Positions 1 to 9,329 of a stretch of 64,000 bases of DNA are shown here, in pieces (the first letter of the stretch is position 1; the number at the start of each line of letters is the position of its first letter). The position numbers and the translations under genes were made by a program. The DNA is taken from assembly GCF_000524195.1 (NCBI RefSeq), contig NW_020170384.1, positions 1,984,517-2,048,516 of the forward strand, read 5' to 3'. This stretch comes from Echinococcus granulosus. Lineage: Eukaryota > Platyhelminthes > Cestoda > Cyclophyllidea > Taeniidae. A model generated the notes under the pieces. It was given only the letters and a program-made list of their open reading frames with translations, was not told the origin of the DNA and made no database searches.

Positions 1-90
1 CTATGCCTTCTGTACGTTGAATGTATACACATATTCTGTCCGAGTATTATGTGCCTTTCGTCCTCAGTGAAGTCTCGGGACGCTACAGGT
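1..90 (-). repeat. Dispersed repeat family A, copy 1 (partial)
   Basis: Reverse-complemented, this begins with TGTAGCGTCCCGAGACTTC and runs through GGACAGAATATGTGTATA, the same order of blocks as the copies at 6168-6318 and 7006-7160. The window edge cuts it. Confidence 0.6.
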
Positions 91-390
91 CCATATTGAA
101 CGACTTGATGTCAACCCAACTTGTCACAAGTGACGAAGTTTTGAACCACTTTACTCTTTTGGGTTTTAAAAGGACAAGTACCGAATCGCGGTTTACTCGA
201 TTGGGGAATTGTATGCAGAATTCGGTGTGTTGATTCACATGTCACTTTGTTTTGCATTCAACATTTCAAGTGGTCTTTTTAAATGGCCCGCAATTTCATT
301 GCTTTTTTTCTAATGTGTAACATGACGTCAAAAGCAGGACTATAATTAGGCCTTACCTACCTTAATGACACCCAACGTCACTGAATTTCT

Positions 391-545
391 GTGGCCCCCC
401 GAGGCCACCTTGACAACGAAGGAAGACATAATAGATGGACAGAATATGCACTGCTGACGCATAGAAGGGCTTGGTGAGGGTTACTGGCATAGTCCGGAGT
501 CCAGGCTGCCAGGCAAAGGTACGCTAACGGGGCCCTAGTTAGCCC
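391..545 (+). repeat. Dispersed repeat family A, copy 2
   Basis: This diverged copy carries the family landmarks in order: a GAAGGAAGACATAATA block, GGACAGAATATGCA, AGAAGGGCTTGG, TTACTGGCAT and a GGAGTCCAGGCTGCCAGG tail. Its head is altered compared with other copies. It encodes no plausible protein. Confidence 0.6.
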
Positions 546-3220
546 GGTATCAAAACTAGGAGTAAGTTTGACAACTGCCGAAAGTAGTGCAACAGCTATA
601 GCTTACAGTAACCCATATGTGAATGCATAAAATCTGTGCGATTAATCCTCGCAATTCCCACTTGGAATCCTCAGGAGGAGCGCAGAGTGAGAGAACCACC
701 CGAATCTATGAGTTTATATATGGCTCGTAAATTTTGCAGGAGCCCTGATGGACCGTTACCAGGCATTACATGAATGGAACGCCATATTAACATAGCGATG
801 GCTGCAGCCATTCAAGATTGAGGGGTACCGCAAACGAATTTTGTGCTGTTGAATTTGTCCTTCCTTATTTCCCTAAATACTGTATTTTTACCAGAATATA
901 TGATTAAGGCTTCTAAAACCGGCATTAAATTTCTATTTCACAATATGAATAGGCATTTCTGTGCCATAGATGGATTGTATTACTTAAAATTTCACAGGTC
1001 ATATTCTACTGCCAAATTATTAGGCGTAATTGTGAGAACTTTCTGCAGAAATCCTAATTCAAACGTTTTTTTGCTATTTAGTTGTTGGCAATCATTTCCT
1101 AATTATTCAAATTTTCGTACCTTAAAAGTGGCCCAATAAATGCCATCACAGGCTAGGCACGTCCTTTGAACACTAAGCCCATTGTTAGGCTGGGAAAGGC
1201 AGGTTCACCTCTGCCATGGGGCTAGTTTTTCGGGATTCCCATGGGGTCTACCCGTAACGATTCGTTGTTTGATATGATTAAGATCTCCTTTATTGTCGGC
1301 TACGTGGAGTAAAACATTTAGGAAATCCTAAGCTCTCTGCTGTGGGAGCTTTGTCTTTGTCAGTTTATATCATGAGAGCTATTTTTCTCCAGTTAAACAT
1401 CATTTACGTTACTGTTGCAATTTATGCATATTTTTGTAAAAGGCTGATGTTTGTTTAAGTGTTGAAATTACTTATTTGATCTCTTGTGCTCTTGGTGTCA
1501 TAGTTTTCCATTCGCGCACTGGCCCCTCTGAACGTTGTCAGTAGAGCTTCATCCAGCCTCACACATCTAAAGCCTCTACGCAGAGCACTGAGGAGTCTCG
1601 CTGAAATGTGGTCGACAGCATAGCACTTATCTAGAGACTATTGAGGCTTACATCAGTGCCATGGGATAGCCAGATAGTGTAATACTAGATTTAAAATAAG
1701 AAACATTCCACTCGCAGACCTTTTTCTGACCTAAGTTGGCTTACTACAGCATTTTATTGGAAAATACGTAAAAAAATGCCTCTGTATGTGGCTCTATGGG
1801 AAGCGGACTCGAACTTACTGAACAATAATTCGTATCGCTAAAACTCTTATAATGTGTTGTAAGTGGAGGTTTTACAGAAATTGGCCGGAAAAGGAATATC
1901 GAAGCCACGTCTACCAGTGGCAATCACTTCGACCTTTCTTTCCGCATTAAGACTATACATGACTGAAACTGCACCAGACTAGGATATTTCAAAACGTCGT
2001 CTTTAGACCTGCTTACAGCATTTACATGGAGACAAACGAAGAAGTGGTATGGGGCCATCAAAGACCACCGGATAGTACTGGGAAGAGAATAAGCTGGCAC
2101 ATAAATCCAGTTTGGGTAGATTTTCTTACATATAGCGACTGTCCCATACACTGCGCTCGTTGTGGAGAAGTGATCTGCGATGAGTGGTATAGGGTCAGTG
2201 AATCTCTTCATTTTAGTTCACGCGGCGGGCGCTACTATGGATCCACCGGAATTGATGGCATAAGCCATTTATGCTGGATACCACAATCTTCCCACTTCGA
2301 CGGAAGATTGACGAATGCCTTCTGCTGTTAGCGTGTGAGTGTTTTAAAGATCCAACTACATTGTAATAACTGACCCAGAACAGTGGCCACAAGAATTCCA
2401 CGAGTGGATTTTTTTCTAGATTTTAACATTTAATGCGCAAAACAAATAAATCTTTTGTCCTTTTATGCAGCCCCACCGAATCGTCGTCAATATAATTGTT
2501 GTTTTCGTAGCCTCTTCATTCTTTAAGGCTTTATAATAGCTAGTCAGTCTTTGCGATAAATTATAGCATTTTGGTTTATTGTGACTTATTTGATAACCAT
2601 AGCAACTAGTTCCCTGCCCAGGTTCTATCAATAAGTTTTAAGTACCTATGATGTACATGAATTTCCTTTGTTCAACTAAAAGTCATTATTTTTTTTCGTT
2701 TTCTTTCAAAAGAACCTGAGATAACCTAGCAGTTGTAACATTTTGAAACAACAATTTCAGAGTCAGAGATTTTATAAATTCAAAGTTTTGTTATTGAGAC
2801 AATTATGCTCAAATACGGGGATTATAAGTGGGTAGGATTTACCATTAAGGTATAAAATGCCAGCATTTTCATTGATGGTTTTAATTGACCACCAAAATTA
2901 GAAGTGAACAGGTTTATAGAAATAAAAAAAAATTGATTAAGATCTTGCTTTTCTGATGTAGCGCCTATCAATTTTCCTGAAAAAGAACAAAGATAATGTT
3001 AGGGTAGAATATTCATTGCCGTCATACAGTAGGACTGAACGGGGTCTACTGATACGGCCCGGAGGCGAGGCCGCTTCACAAATGTACAATGGCCTTCTGT
3101 TAGAGGTCACCGCAGCTTATCCCGTCCGCAACACACGCCCTTAACATTGAGCTTTACCGTTCAGTAATTGAAACCAGGTTCGGTGTTGCTTAGGGTCGGA
3201 TTTGCCTTCTGCTGCCACCA

Positions 3221-3303
3221 ATGTAGCGCCCTGAGTCTTCTAGAATGGCTGGGAGACCATTGGTAGGGTTTGGAGTCCATGCCGCTGGACGGAAGTACAT
3301 AGG
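3221..3303 (+). repeat. Dispersed repeat family A, copy 3 (partial)
   Basis: It starts with ATGTAGCGCCCTGAGTCTTC and ends with a GGTAGGGTTTGGAGTCCATG block followed by GCCGCTGGACGGAAGTAC. The tail matches the rarer tail variant seen in the copy at 3950-4112. A further tail fragment (CGGCCCGGAGGCGAGGCCGC) lies near 3055-3075. Confidence 0.5.
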
Positions 3304-3949
3304 CAGAGCCTTAAGTGCCAGTAACACCAAAACGAAGGAGTAAACAAGCAGTCAACATGCTACACTTACATTAATTATCCCCTCTGCATACAATTTACTT
3401 CAGGAACAAAGAGATAGGTAGTGTTAGGGACCATGCGCACCAGTTACGATAAACCCAAAGCAGAATCTCAGATTTCCTGCTAACCAAATGGTTTTGAATT
3501 TGTTCCAGCAAAATCTTCCCATAAATAAGCAATGTTTCTTTAAGGTAATTTTTATTTCTAAGTTATGCATAACGGTGTGTGTATGTACTTTCGTGGCTTC
3601 CAAAAGTAACTTTTATCAACCGTTTGATAATATTATTTTTAACCCAATGGATTCCTCGCACTGATACGTGTTTGCTTTTAACTCTGCTAACTTAGGCAAA
3701 ACAAACATTTTTGTTTTGCAGACCATTTTTTGGCTATGCGATGCGGTTTTTGAATGCCTTACAATCCCCACTTTTCCCGCGCGCCCATGGGCGCGGCAGG
3801 GAAGTGCTCTCCTTAAACATGGTGCGCGATGTTCCCCTAGGTAAGCAATCCCGCTTTGAAATAAAAGGAATTTTTGCGTGGAAGTCTTACCGACATCACG
3901 ACTGATGAGACTTGGATTTGTACTACTTTGTTTAACTCTCCGTTTTGGC

Positions 3950-4112
3950 TACACGGGCACTGAAGGGTTCGGACAATGTACTTCTGCCCAGTGGTGTGGC
4001 CTCCAGGCCCTACCGGTATCCCCTCACCCCTTCTTGACCTCCACAATACATATTCTGCTTTAACATTTGCCTTTATTTGTCTTTAGGGAAGTCTCCGGAC
4101 GCTACACTAGCC
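3950..4112 (-). repeat. Dispersed repeat family A, copy 4
   Basis: Read on the minus strand it starts CTAGTGTAGCGTCCGGAGAC, continues through GCAGAATATGTATTGTGG and AAGAAGGGGTGAGGGG, and ends in a CCTGGAGGCC-containing tail. This is the full block order of the family. Confidence 0.6.
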
Positions 4113-6167
4113 CTATGTATGCTTGATAATCTACTTGTATTGCCTTACCCAAGAAGCTCTTTTTTCCATTTTTCACTCTACGTTAGGTTTTAATTATGTA
4201 AAATGTCAATGTCTACTCGCTTGAGCGCATAGTTATCAATTTCTTGGCGCCCACTTTTCAAGGAAGGGAGCTGCATCCATCTTATGTTCGAACAAAAGTG
4301 AAATATGAAATCACTGTTCCTATAACTTTTTTACTGCTTAATTGTAGCGAAGGTTCTCTTGCCATTAGTTGTAGCCGTAGATTACGTTACTACACATATG
4401 CATGTCAGGGTAATGCTGTCAGAAACGCAGAATTGGATGCCAAAAAAGCCTGCTAGCAAAATACAGTCGAAGGTTTAAAGTATCTGAACCTGATGTGGAT
4501 GATGGCAGGTTTTCCTATTTTTTTATGAATAAAATCATCTATGCATGCACTTAGAGTGAGCGTAACCGATAATAAGTAGTAAGAGATAATGCTATTGCTG
4601 TACCTAATTCAATGTAAAGCTATTAAATGACCGTAGTGGTTCACTCATTTGCCTGTGTAGTTGGCTGCAGCAGCTTGATGCAACTCTCAGGAGCTCATAA
4701 AATCCCCGCTATTATTTGTGCACATTGGTCTCCATATGTATATTGCTTCTCACTTCACCTTCGGTTTTTTTCTTGTTCTTTGTTCTCTCACATGGTAAAA
4801 TCCCGATTTAAACCCAGTTGAACTCAGTTCCATAGCTGCCGAAGCTATGGAAGGGAGGCAGTAAGGGAAAGCATCACCAAAGATGGTTCTAGAAATTCAT
4901 ACTTGGTGATAAACCACTCAAAGACATAAGAGTCATGTTCAGAATGGCCCACTCTTCTTGATCTTGAAGAAATAAGGGTTGCTGTCGTCACATCAATTCG
5001 GATTTAACTGAAAATAAAGAGACTTGTAAGCTAAGCAAATAGGTTCCACAGGCCATGCATTAATAGGTGTCAGACAATAAAATACAAAGACTGGCAATTC
5101 GTTATCCACTTTGAGAAAGGAATGTTAGCTAACTGACTTGTGATTAAAAATAACTTTTTAATTCCAATATCCGCTAACTTTTTCACTGATATTTTTTAAG
5201 CAGTCCTTTCACTACCCACTACCCATCCCATCACTCGTAAGACATTTCATCCACTTCATTCTTAAGAAACGCCACTGTCCATTATGACTTTCTCCCCTAG
5301 GGTCAAGCAACGAGGGCTGAACTTGCAATGCACATTAAACTTATGCAAGAAGAACTTGCACTTCATCAGATGCCGTCAATATTGTTTATCCATTTGAAAG
5401 GGAGTACATTCTTACAAGGCAGCGCGAGATTTTCTATCTATATTAGCTACAAAACTTACCATAAAGAGGTCGCATATTGAACTTTAGGATGGAAGGGAAG
5501 GTAGTAGGCAGATAGATACTGCCTCATTCCCATTATGATTGCAGTGGACAACCGCCTTGATCAATACATTTGGAAAAAAAACTCAGGCAGAAACGGAGCT
5601 GGGGAGAGCTATTCTTTTCTCATAGCAGCAAAGCTTCTTACAAAATTGCATTCGCAAACTTATATCTTATTGAGAAATAATAACAGAATGGAATAGTCTT
5701 TTGTTTCAGTTATTCAAGTATTTAAAGAATCTTTGTGCAATTTGTTACTATTGTTTCAAAAAAATCACTAAATCAGCTGATCATCTTGCATAAGTGTGCG
5801 GTTACATTTGGTCTGCTTTTATACAAAAGCAGGCGATTGTCGGATTATGATCAAATTCATGCATGAAATTTCTGCTGTTTATTAACCTTCGCCCCATATT
5901 GCTTCACATATTGGGTAAAAATATATGGTTTACACTTCCCATTTTAAAAACAACTTTAACAAAAGCAAACCGCTATGCACCCAAGTGAAAGCCACTCTGC
6001 AAAGCACTATTCCCTGGTTTATAAGCGAGGGAGGAAATCTGAAGATGGCCAGCAAACACTGTGACTGTACCAGGTGTTTACGCATCAGTGTCAAAATTTA
6101 CTTGGTTTTCCGCTTACCTTTATTGTAACACGTCAACTGTTCGTTTAGCTCTCGATTTTAGTAACAA

Positions 6168-6318
6168 CCCGCCTGGGGGCTCCGCCACTAAACCGCCGCT
6201 GGCTGGCCTGGCCTCTGGGCCAAGCCATTAGCCCCAAACCCTTCTGTAGGTCAACAAGACATATTCGGCCCGAGTGTTGTCTTCCTTCATCTTCAGGGAA
6301 GTCGCGGGGCATAACAAC
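6168..6318 (-). repeat. Dispersed repeat family A, copy 5
   Basis: On the minus strand it reads GCCCCGCGACTTCCCTGAAG, then GAAGGAAGACAACACTCGGG, CCGAATATGTCTTGTTGACC, AGAAGGGTTTGGGGCTAATG and a CAGAGGCCAGGCC tail. It is one of the best preserved copies and useful as a consensus seed. Confidence 0.65.
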
Positions 6319-7005
6319 CATAATAAAAGCACATACATCCCCACATCATTGTTACGCTCGTAGTACCCCACCAACCGTTAAGTGCGTATGTGAAATTCCT
6401 CCATTTTAATTCATACTACTCACATGTTTTCGCTAATGATTGTTGATTTTGTATCGTGCGGATTTGCCGTTACGAGTCACTATTATTCATCTCAGTTAGT
6501 CGACCAAATGGCAGATTGCCCATTTCCAGAAAAATCACAACCAAGATCTAGTTCACAACTCTAGTTTCCTTTACTTCCATTATTTGAATGAAAAATCTCT
6601 GTCTAGAACTGCTGCAGTTTCATGGCCATTACGCTCACGAATAAAAAGTTAAAATTTTCCTTATGGAAAATTAGATAGGGGATGCCTTAGCTTCAGAGTC
6701 CGCATCTGTAGTACCAAGAATATGCCAAATTACATAAACGGTTACTAAAAAATAACGCTTAAAAATGAGAGTAGCGCAGACTAGGTCAAGGTCTGATTTG
6801 AAAGTTCTGGACCAAATATCCTGAAGACCTAGCCGGGTATGTGATTCCTTGAGTAAAAAATGAACTCAACCCTTAATGCACGTCAAATGGCTCCCTTTTT
6901 AAGAAATTCGGAAAATGTGAGATAGATCCAGGTTAGGCAATGGATGAGCTAAAAGGTTGACTTAAAATTTATCAAAGAGATCAACTACCACGGTTATAGC
7001 TAAGT

Positions 7006-7160
7006 GTAGCGTCCCGGGACTCCCTGAAGACGAAAGAAGACACAATACTCGGGCAGAATATATACATTCAGCACGGAGAAGGTGTCTGGGCTATTGGCAT
7101 GGCCCAAAAGGCCAGCCCGCCCAGCGAGGTACAAGGGGGCTAATTCGAAGTACAAAAGTG
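7006..7160 (+). repeat. Dispersed repeat family A, copy 6
   Basis: This copy is well preserved: TGTAGCGTCCCGGGACTCCC, CTGAAGACGAAAGAAGACAC, CTCGGGCAGAATATATACAT, then GGCTATTGGCATGGCCC and an AAAGGCCAGCCCGCC tail. No terminal inverted repeat or obvious target-site duplication was recognised by eye. Confidence 0.65.
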
Positions 7161-7752
7161 GCGCCTCACTGGAACCGAGGGATAAACCACTATCGTATTA
7201 CATAAGCGTATCCCCATCGTTATTTTGATAAAAATTATGCAACTTATGTTTTTCAAACACTTGAAAATTAGTCACGATCAACACATAAAACTGTTTTGGA
7301 TGAGCGCTACAACGTCTTAACAAAAATGAGCAGTTTTGAATAGTTGTACAATGCAGGATGCTTAAAATACGTACGAAAACATGGTTCGTCAACTGAATGG
7401 CATGCAAAATGGAAATTCGTAGACTCGTTAATTTCGTTTCTCATCCATAAATATGCTGGGGTCGATATCGACTTTGTTTAGCAAACATATTTTTAGTAGG
7501 GCATAAAGCAAGTCTTGTGCCCCTATAAATAAATAAATTTTAGTGTAATTATATAAGTCATAAATTAGCCTTCCCTTCCTTGATATCTTGGCTGTAATGT
7601 GTGCAAGCTAAAAAACACTGCATTTCAAAGCACAAAGTCACAAGAATTCAGAGGAAGGTGATAATGGTACTTTTTGATGGCACCACATATTTGTTTTAAT
7701 CCGTTTATTCATTGAAGCGCCACAACGCTTTTGAGCACGCCTGAATCGGGCT

Positions 7753-8850
7753 ATGTATGTCGGCTGTAGGCTAGTTCCTTGGTTTTCCATTCATGAATTT
7801 CGTTATGTTTTGTCTTGCTTAAAATCCTCCGACGATGTTGCTTTGCGCAAGGCATTGCTTTTTATGCGGATATGGTTAAGCCGGATGGACTATTCCAAAA
7901 TTCCTCGTGCCATCATCTGTACTTACGAGTTGCTTCTAGCAAGGTTTCAAAAGTCAACCCAGGCATTGGCTATGGCCGTTATGCGTTTCATAAGTCTTGT
8001 ATCTAGTGAGGACCAGGATCGTACTCGCAGTGGGTTTGCAATCCCTATTTATTCTCTTGCGGCTAATATTGGACTACCTTCGTGGATGTCTTACCTGCGA
8101 AATGAGATCGCGCACGGCCCCATGCCTTCTGAGGATTCTTTGGAAAAAGCCTATGATTTTGCGATGTCCTGGCTTTTGGAGTTCTGGGAGTCAAACGTCA
8201 AGGAAATCTGGTCGGAACCAGATTTGGGCGCGCTTGGGCAAATTAAGTGGAGTTCGTCGTCCTGTGTGATTGAGGAATTTCTTGCCTGTCCAGTTCGACA
8301 CATAGCAGTAACCCAAGCGTATGCCAAGCATTTAGTAAAGTTAGCTGATAGCGGATATCGCTCTTTAACTACCTCCGAGTTGAAATCCGTTTTAAGGTTA
8401 TTTCAGAAGTTTCATAAGGTTAACGATCTTATATACGTTGTCTACACTCTTTTCCCAACTGATGGCGCTGTATTTTGGGCTAACACTTGGTTGGAAGTTT
8501 TTAAAGCTCTCGTCGGATCTCAGGAACATAATTTGCTAGAGTTTTATTCTCGTTCCGATTTATCGGCGTTTCCGTGGCGGCACTGTCTAGAGCAAGTGTG
8601 TTTGTCCTCCAACCCTGTGAAGTTCGATCTTACTTCGTTTCTTGATTTGTTTCAACCTCAGCTACCCAGTAAGGTCAGGTCTAGCCTGCTTGCCATTTGC
8701 TCTTCTGGTGATTCTTCGTTGCCCGAGCCCACAAATCTAGAGATTTCCCTTGTAAAGTGGCGGCTTGATCGAAGCGTTAGATGGTGGAGGGTGCCGCTGG
8801 GAGCTACCCTTAGTATGAGTGCCTTTAGTTACCACGCTGTTTCTTTTTAG
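7753..8850 (+). CDS. LAS1L: LAS1-like ribosome biogenesis protein (HEPN RNase)
   Basis: This is a single open frame of 365 codons. Las1 is the HEPN endoribonuclease that cleaves the second internal transcribed spacer of pre-rRNA in the nucleus, working with the Grc3/NOL9 kinase. The N-terminal ~130 residues follow the Las1 domain: a VPWFSIHEF start (family VAW-S--EW), a KALLFMRIWLSR helix, an ICTYELLLA helix, a VMRFISLVSSE helix, and an IGLPSW-x-LRNEIAHGPMPS block. That last block holds the HEPN RxxxxH motif (Arg-Asn-Glu-Ile-Ala-His) and corresponds to human DLRHELTHKKMP. The first Met lies just before the domain and was taken as the start. The C-terminal half is weakly conserved, and the protein is about half the length of human LAS1L. 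Unlike its neighbours it has no intron, except that a GT-AG pair at 8813-8850 could be spliced. The stop codon lies inside a splice-acceptor-like tract 3 bp before RPL38. Confidence 0.85.
   Translation: MYVGCRLVPWFSIHEFRYVLSCLKSSDDVALRKALLFMRIWLSRMDYSKIPRAIICTYELLLARFQKSTQALAMAVMRFISLVSSEDQDRTRSGFAIPIYSLAANIGLPSWMSYLRNEIAHGPMPSEDSLEKAYDFAMSWLLEFWESNVKEIWSEPDLGALGQIKWSSSSCVIEEFLACPVRHIAVTQAYAKHLVKLADSGYRSLTTSELKSVLRLFQKFHKVNDLIYVVYTLFPTDGAVFWANTWLEVFKALVGSQEHNLLEFYSRSDLSAFPWRHCLEQVCLSSNPVKFDLTSFLDLFQPQLPSKVRSSLLAICSSGDSSLPEPTNLEISLVKWRLDRSVRWWRVPLGATLSMSAFSYHAVSF
8839..8850 (+). promoter_or_regulatory. Splice-acceptor-like tract ahead of RPL38
   Basis: The pyrimidine run ttctttttag ends exactly at the LAS1L stop codon (TAG) and lies 3 bp before the RPL38 ATG. 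It may be a trans-splice acceptor, or the 3' end of a 38-nt cis-intron starting at 8813 (gtatga). The sequence alone cannot decide. Confidence 0.5.
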
Positions 8851-8853
8851 AGG

Positions 8854-9140
8854 ATGCCGAAACAAGTAGCTCGCATAAAGGATTTTTTGATGAAGACCCA
8901 CCGTTCCGATGCGAAGTGTAAGATCGTCTACCTAACCCGCATGTCTCTCTAGCGGTCAAGATAAAAACCAACAAGGACAATGTGAAGTTCAAGATTCGTT
9001 GCAGTCGATTTCTCTACACCCTTGTGGTAACCGAGAAGGAGAAGGTTGATAAGATTAAGAAGGCTCTCCCTCCAAGTATGGCCCATTTTCTTTCGTTTCA
9101 ATTACTTTTAGATCTTACAATCAAGGAAATCGGCAAATAA
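8854..9140 (+). CDS. RPL38: 60S ribosomal protein L38 (eL38)
   Basis: Exons at 8854-8917, 8953-9075 and 9112-9140 join in frame to a 71-residue protein, close to the family's usual ~70. Recognisable blocks are [20 protein letters not shown] at the start, [30 protein letters not shown], and [12 protein letters not shown] at the end. eL38 is a small structural protein of the large ribosomal subunit. The two introns are 35 and 36 nt, both GT-AG with pyrimidine-rich ends (gtaaga...ctctctag and gtatgg...acttttag). The start codon follows a strong acceptor-like tract (ttctttttag) by 3 bp, which suggests spliced-leader trans-splicing or cis-splicing from within the LAS1L frame. AATAAA follows the stop by about 10 bp. 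The identification is very secure. Confidence 0.96.
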
Positions 9141-9150
9141 GTGTATATTC

Positions 9151-9156
9151 AATAAA
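9151..9156 (+). terminator. Poly(A) signal of RPL38
   Basis: A canonical AATAAA lies 10 bp after the RPL38 stop codon. With the opposing JIP3/4-like stop at 9330, the two genes end tail-to-tail about 190 bp apart. Confidence 0.7.
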
Positions 9157-9329
9157 TATTCGGCAGTTTATCCGTATTCGTTCTCGCAATTGGCCGGGTT
9201 GATTAAACTTGAGGAAGCGACTTCGATATGGGTAGAAAATTTTACTGTATAATTGCATGGCGGAAGTCAGGTGGTACATAGCGAAAGGCTAGGAAAGTGG
9301 GAAATAGTATGCGTCCGCAATGGGCTTTG

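Larger units (their letters stand above)
1..7752. other. Gene-poor intergenic region with dispersed repeats
   Basis: I see no gene I can support here. The open frames are short, overlap on opposite strands and match no family I recognise; the longest are about 100 codons (843-1139 and 2026-2331). What the region does hold is several diverged copies of a ~150-bp dispersed repeat in both orientations, listed separately. AT-rich sequence lies between them. A 5' untranslated part or promoter of the LAS1L gene could lie in the last few hundred bases, but no clear signal is visible. Confidence 0.6.

Noticed and set aside
2026..2331. 101-codon plus-strand frame with a CxxC-like segment
   Set aside because: A minus-strand frame covers the same bases, no family is recognised, and no splice structure supports it.
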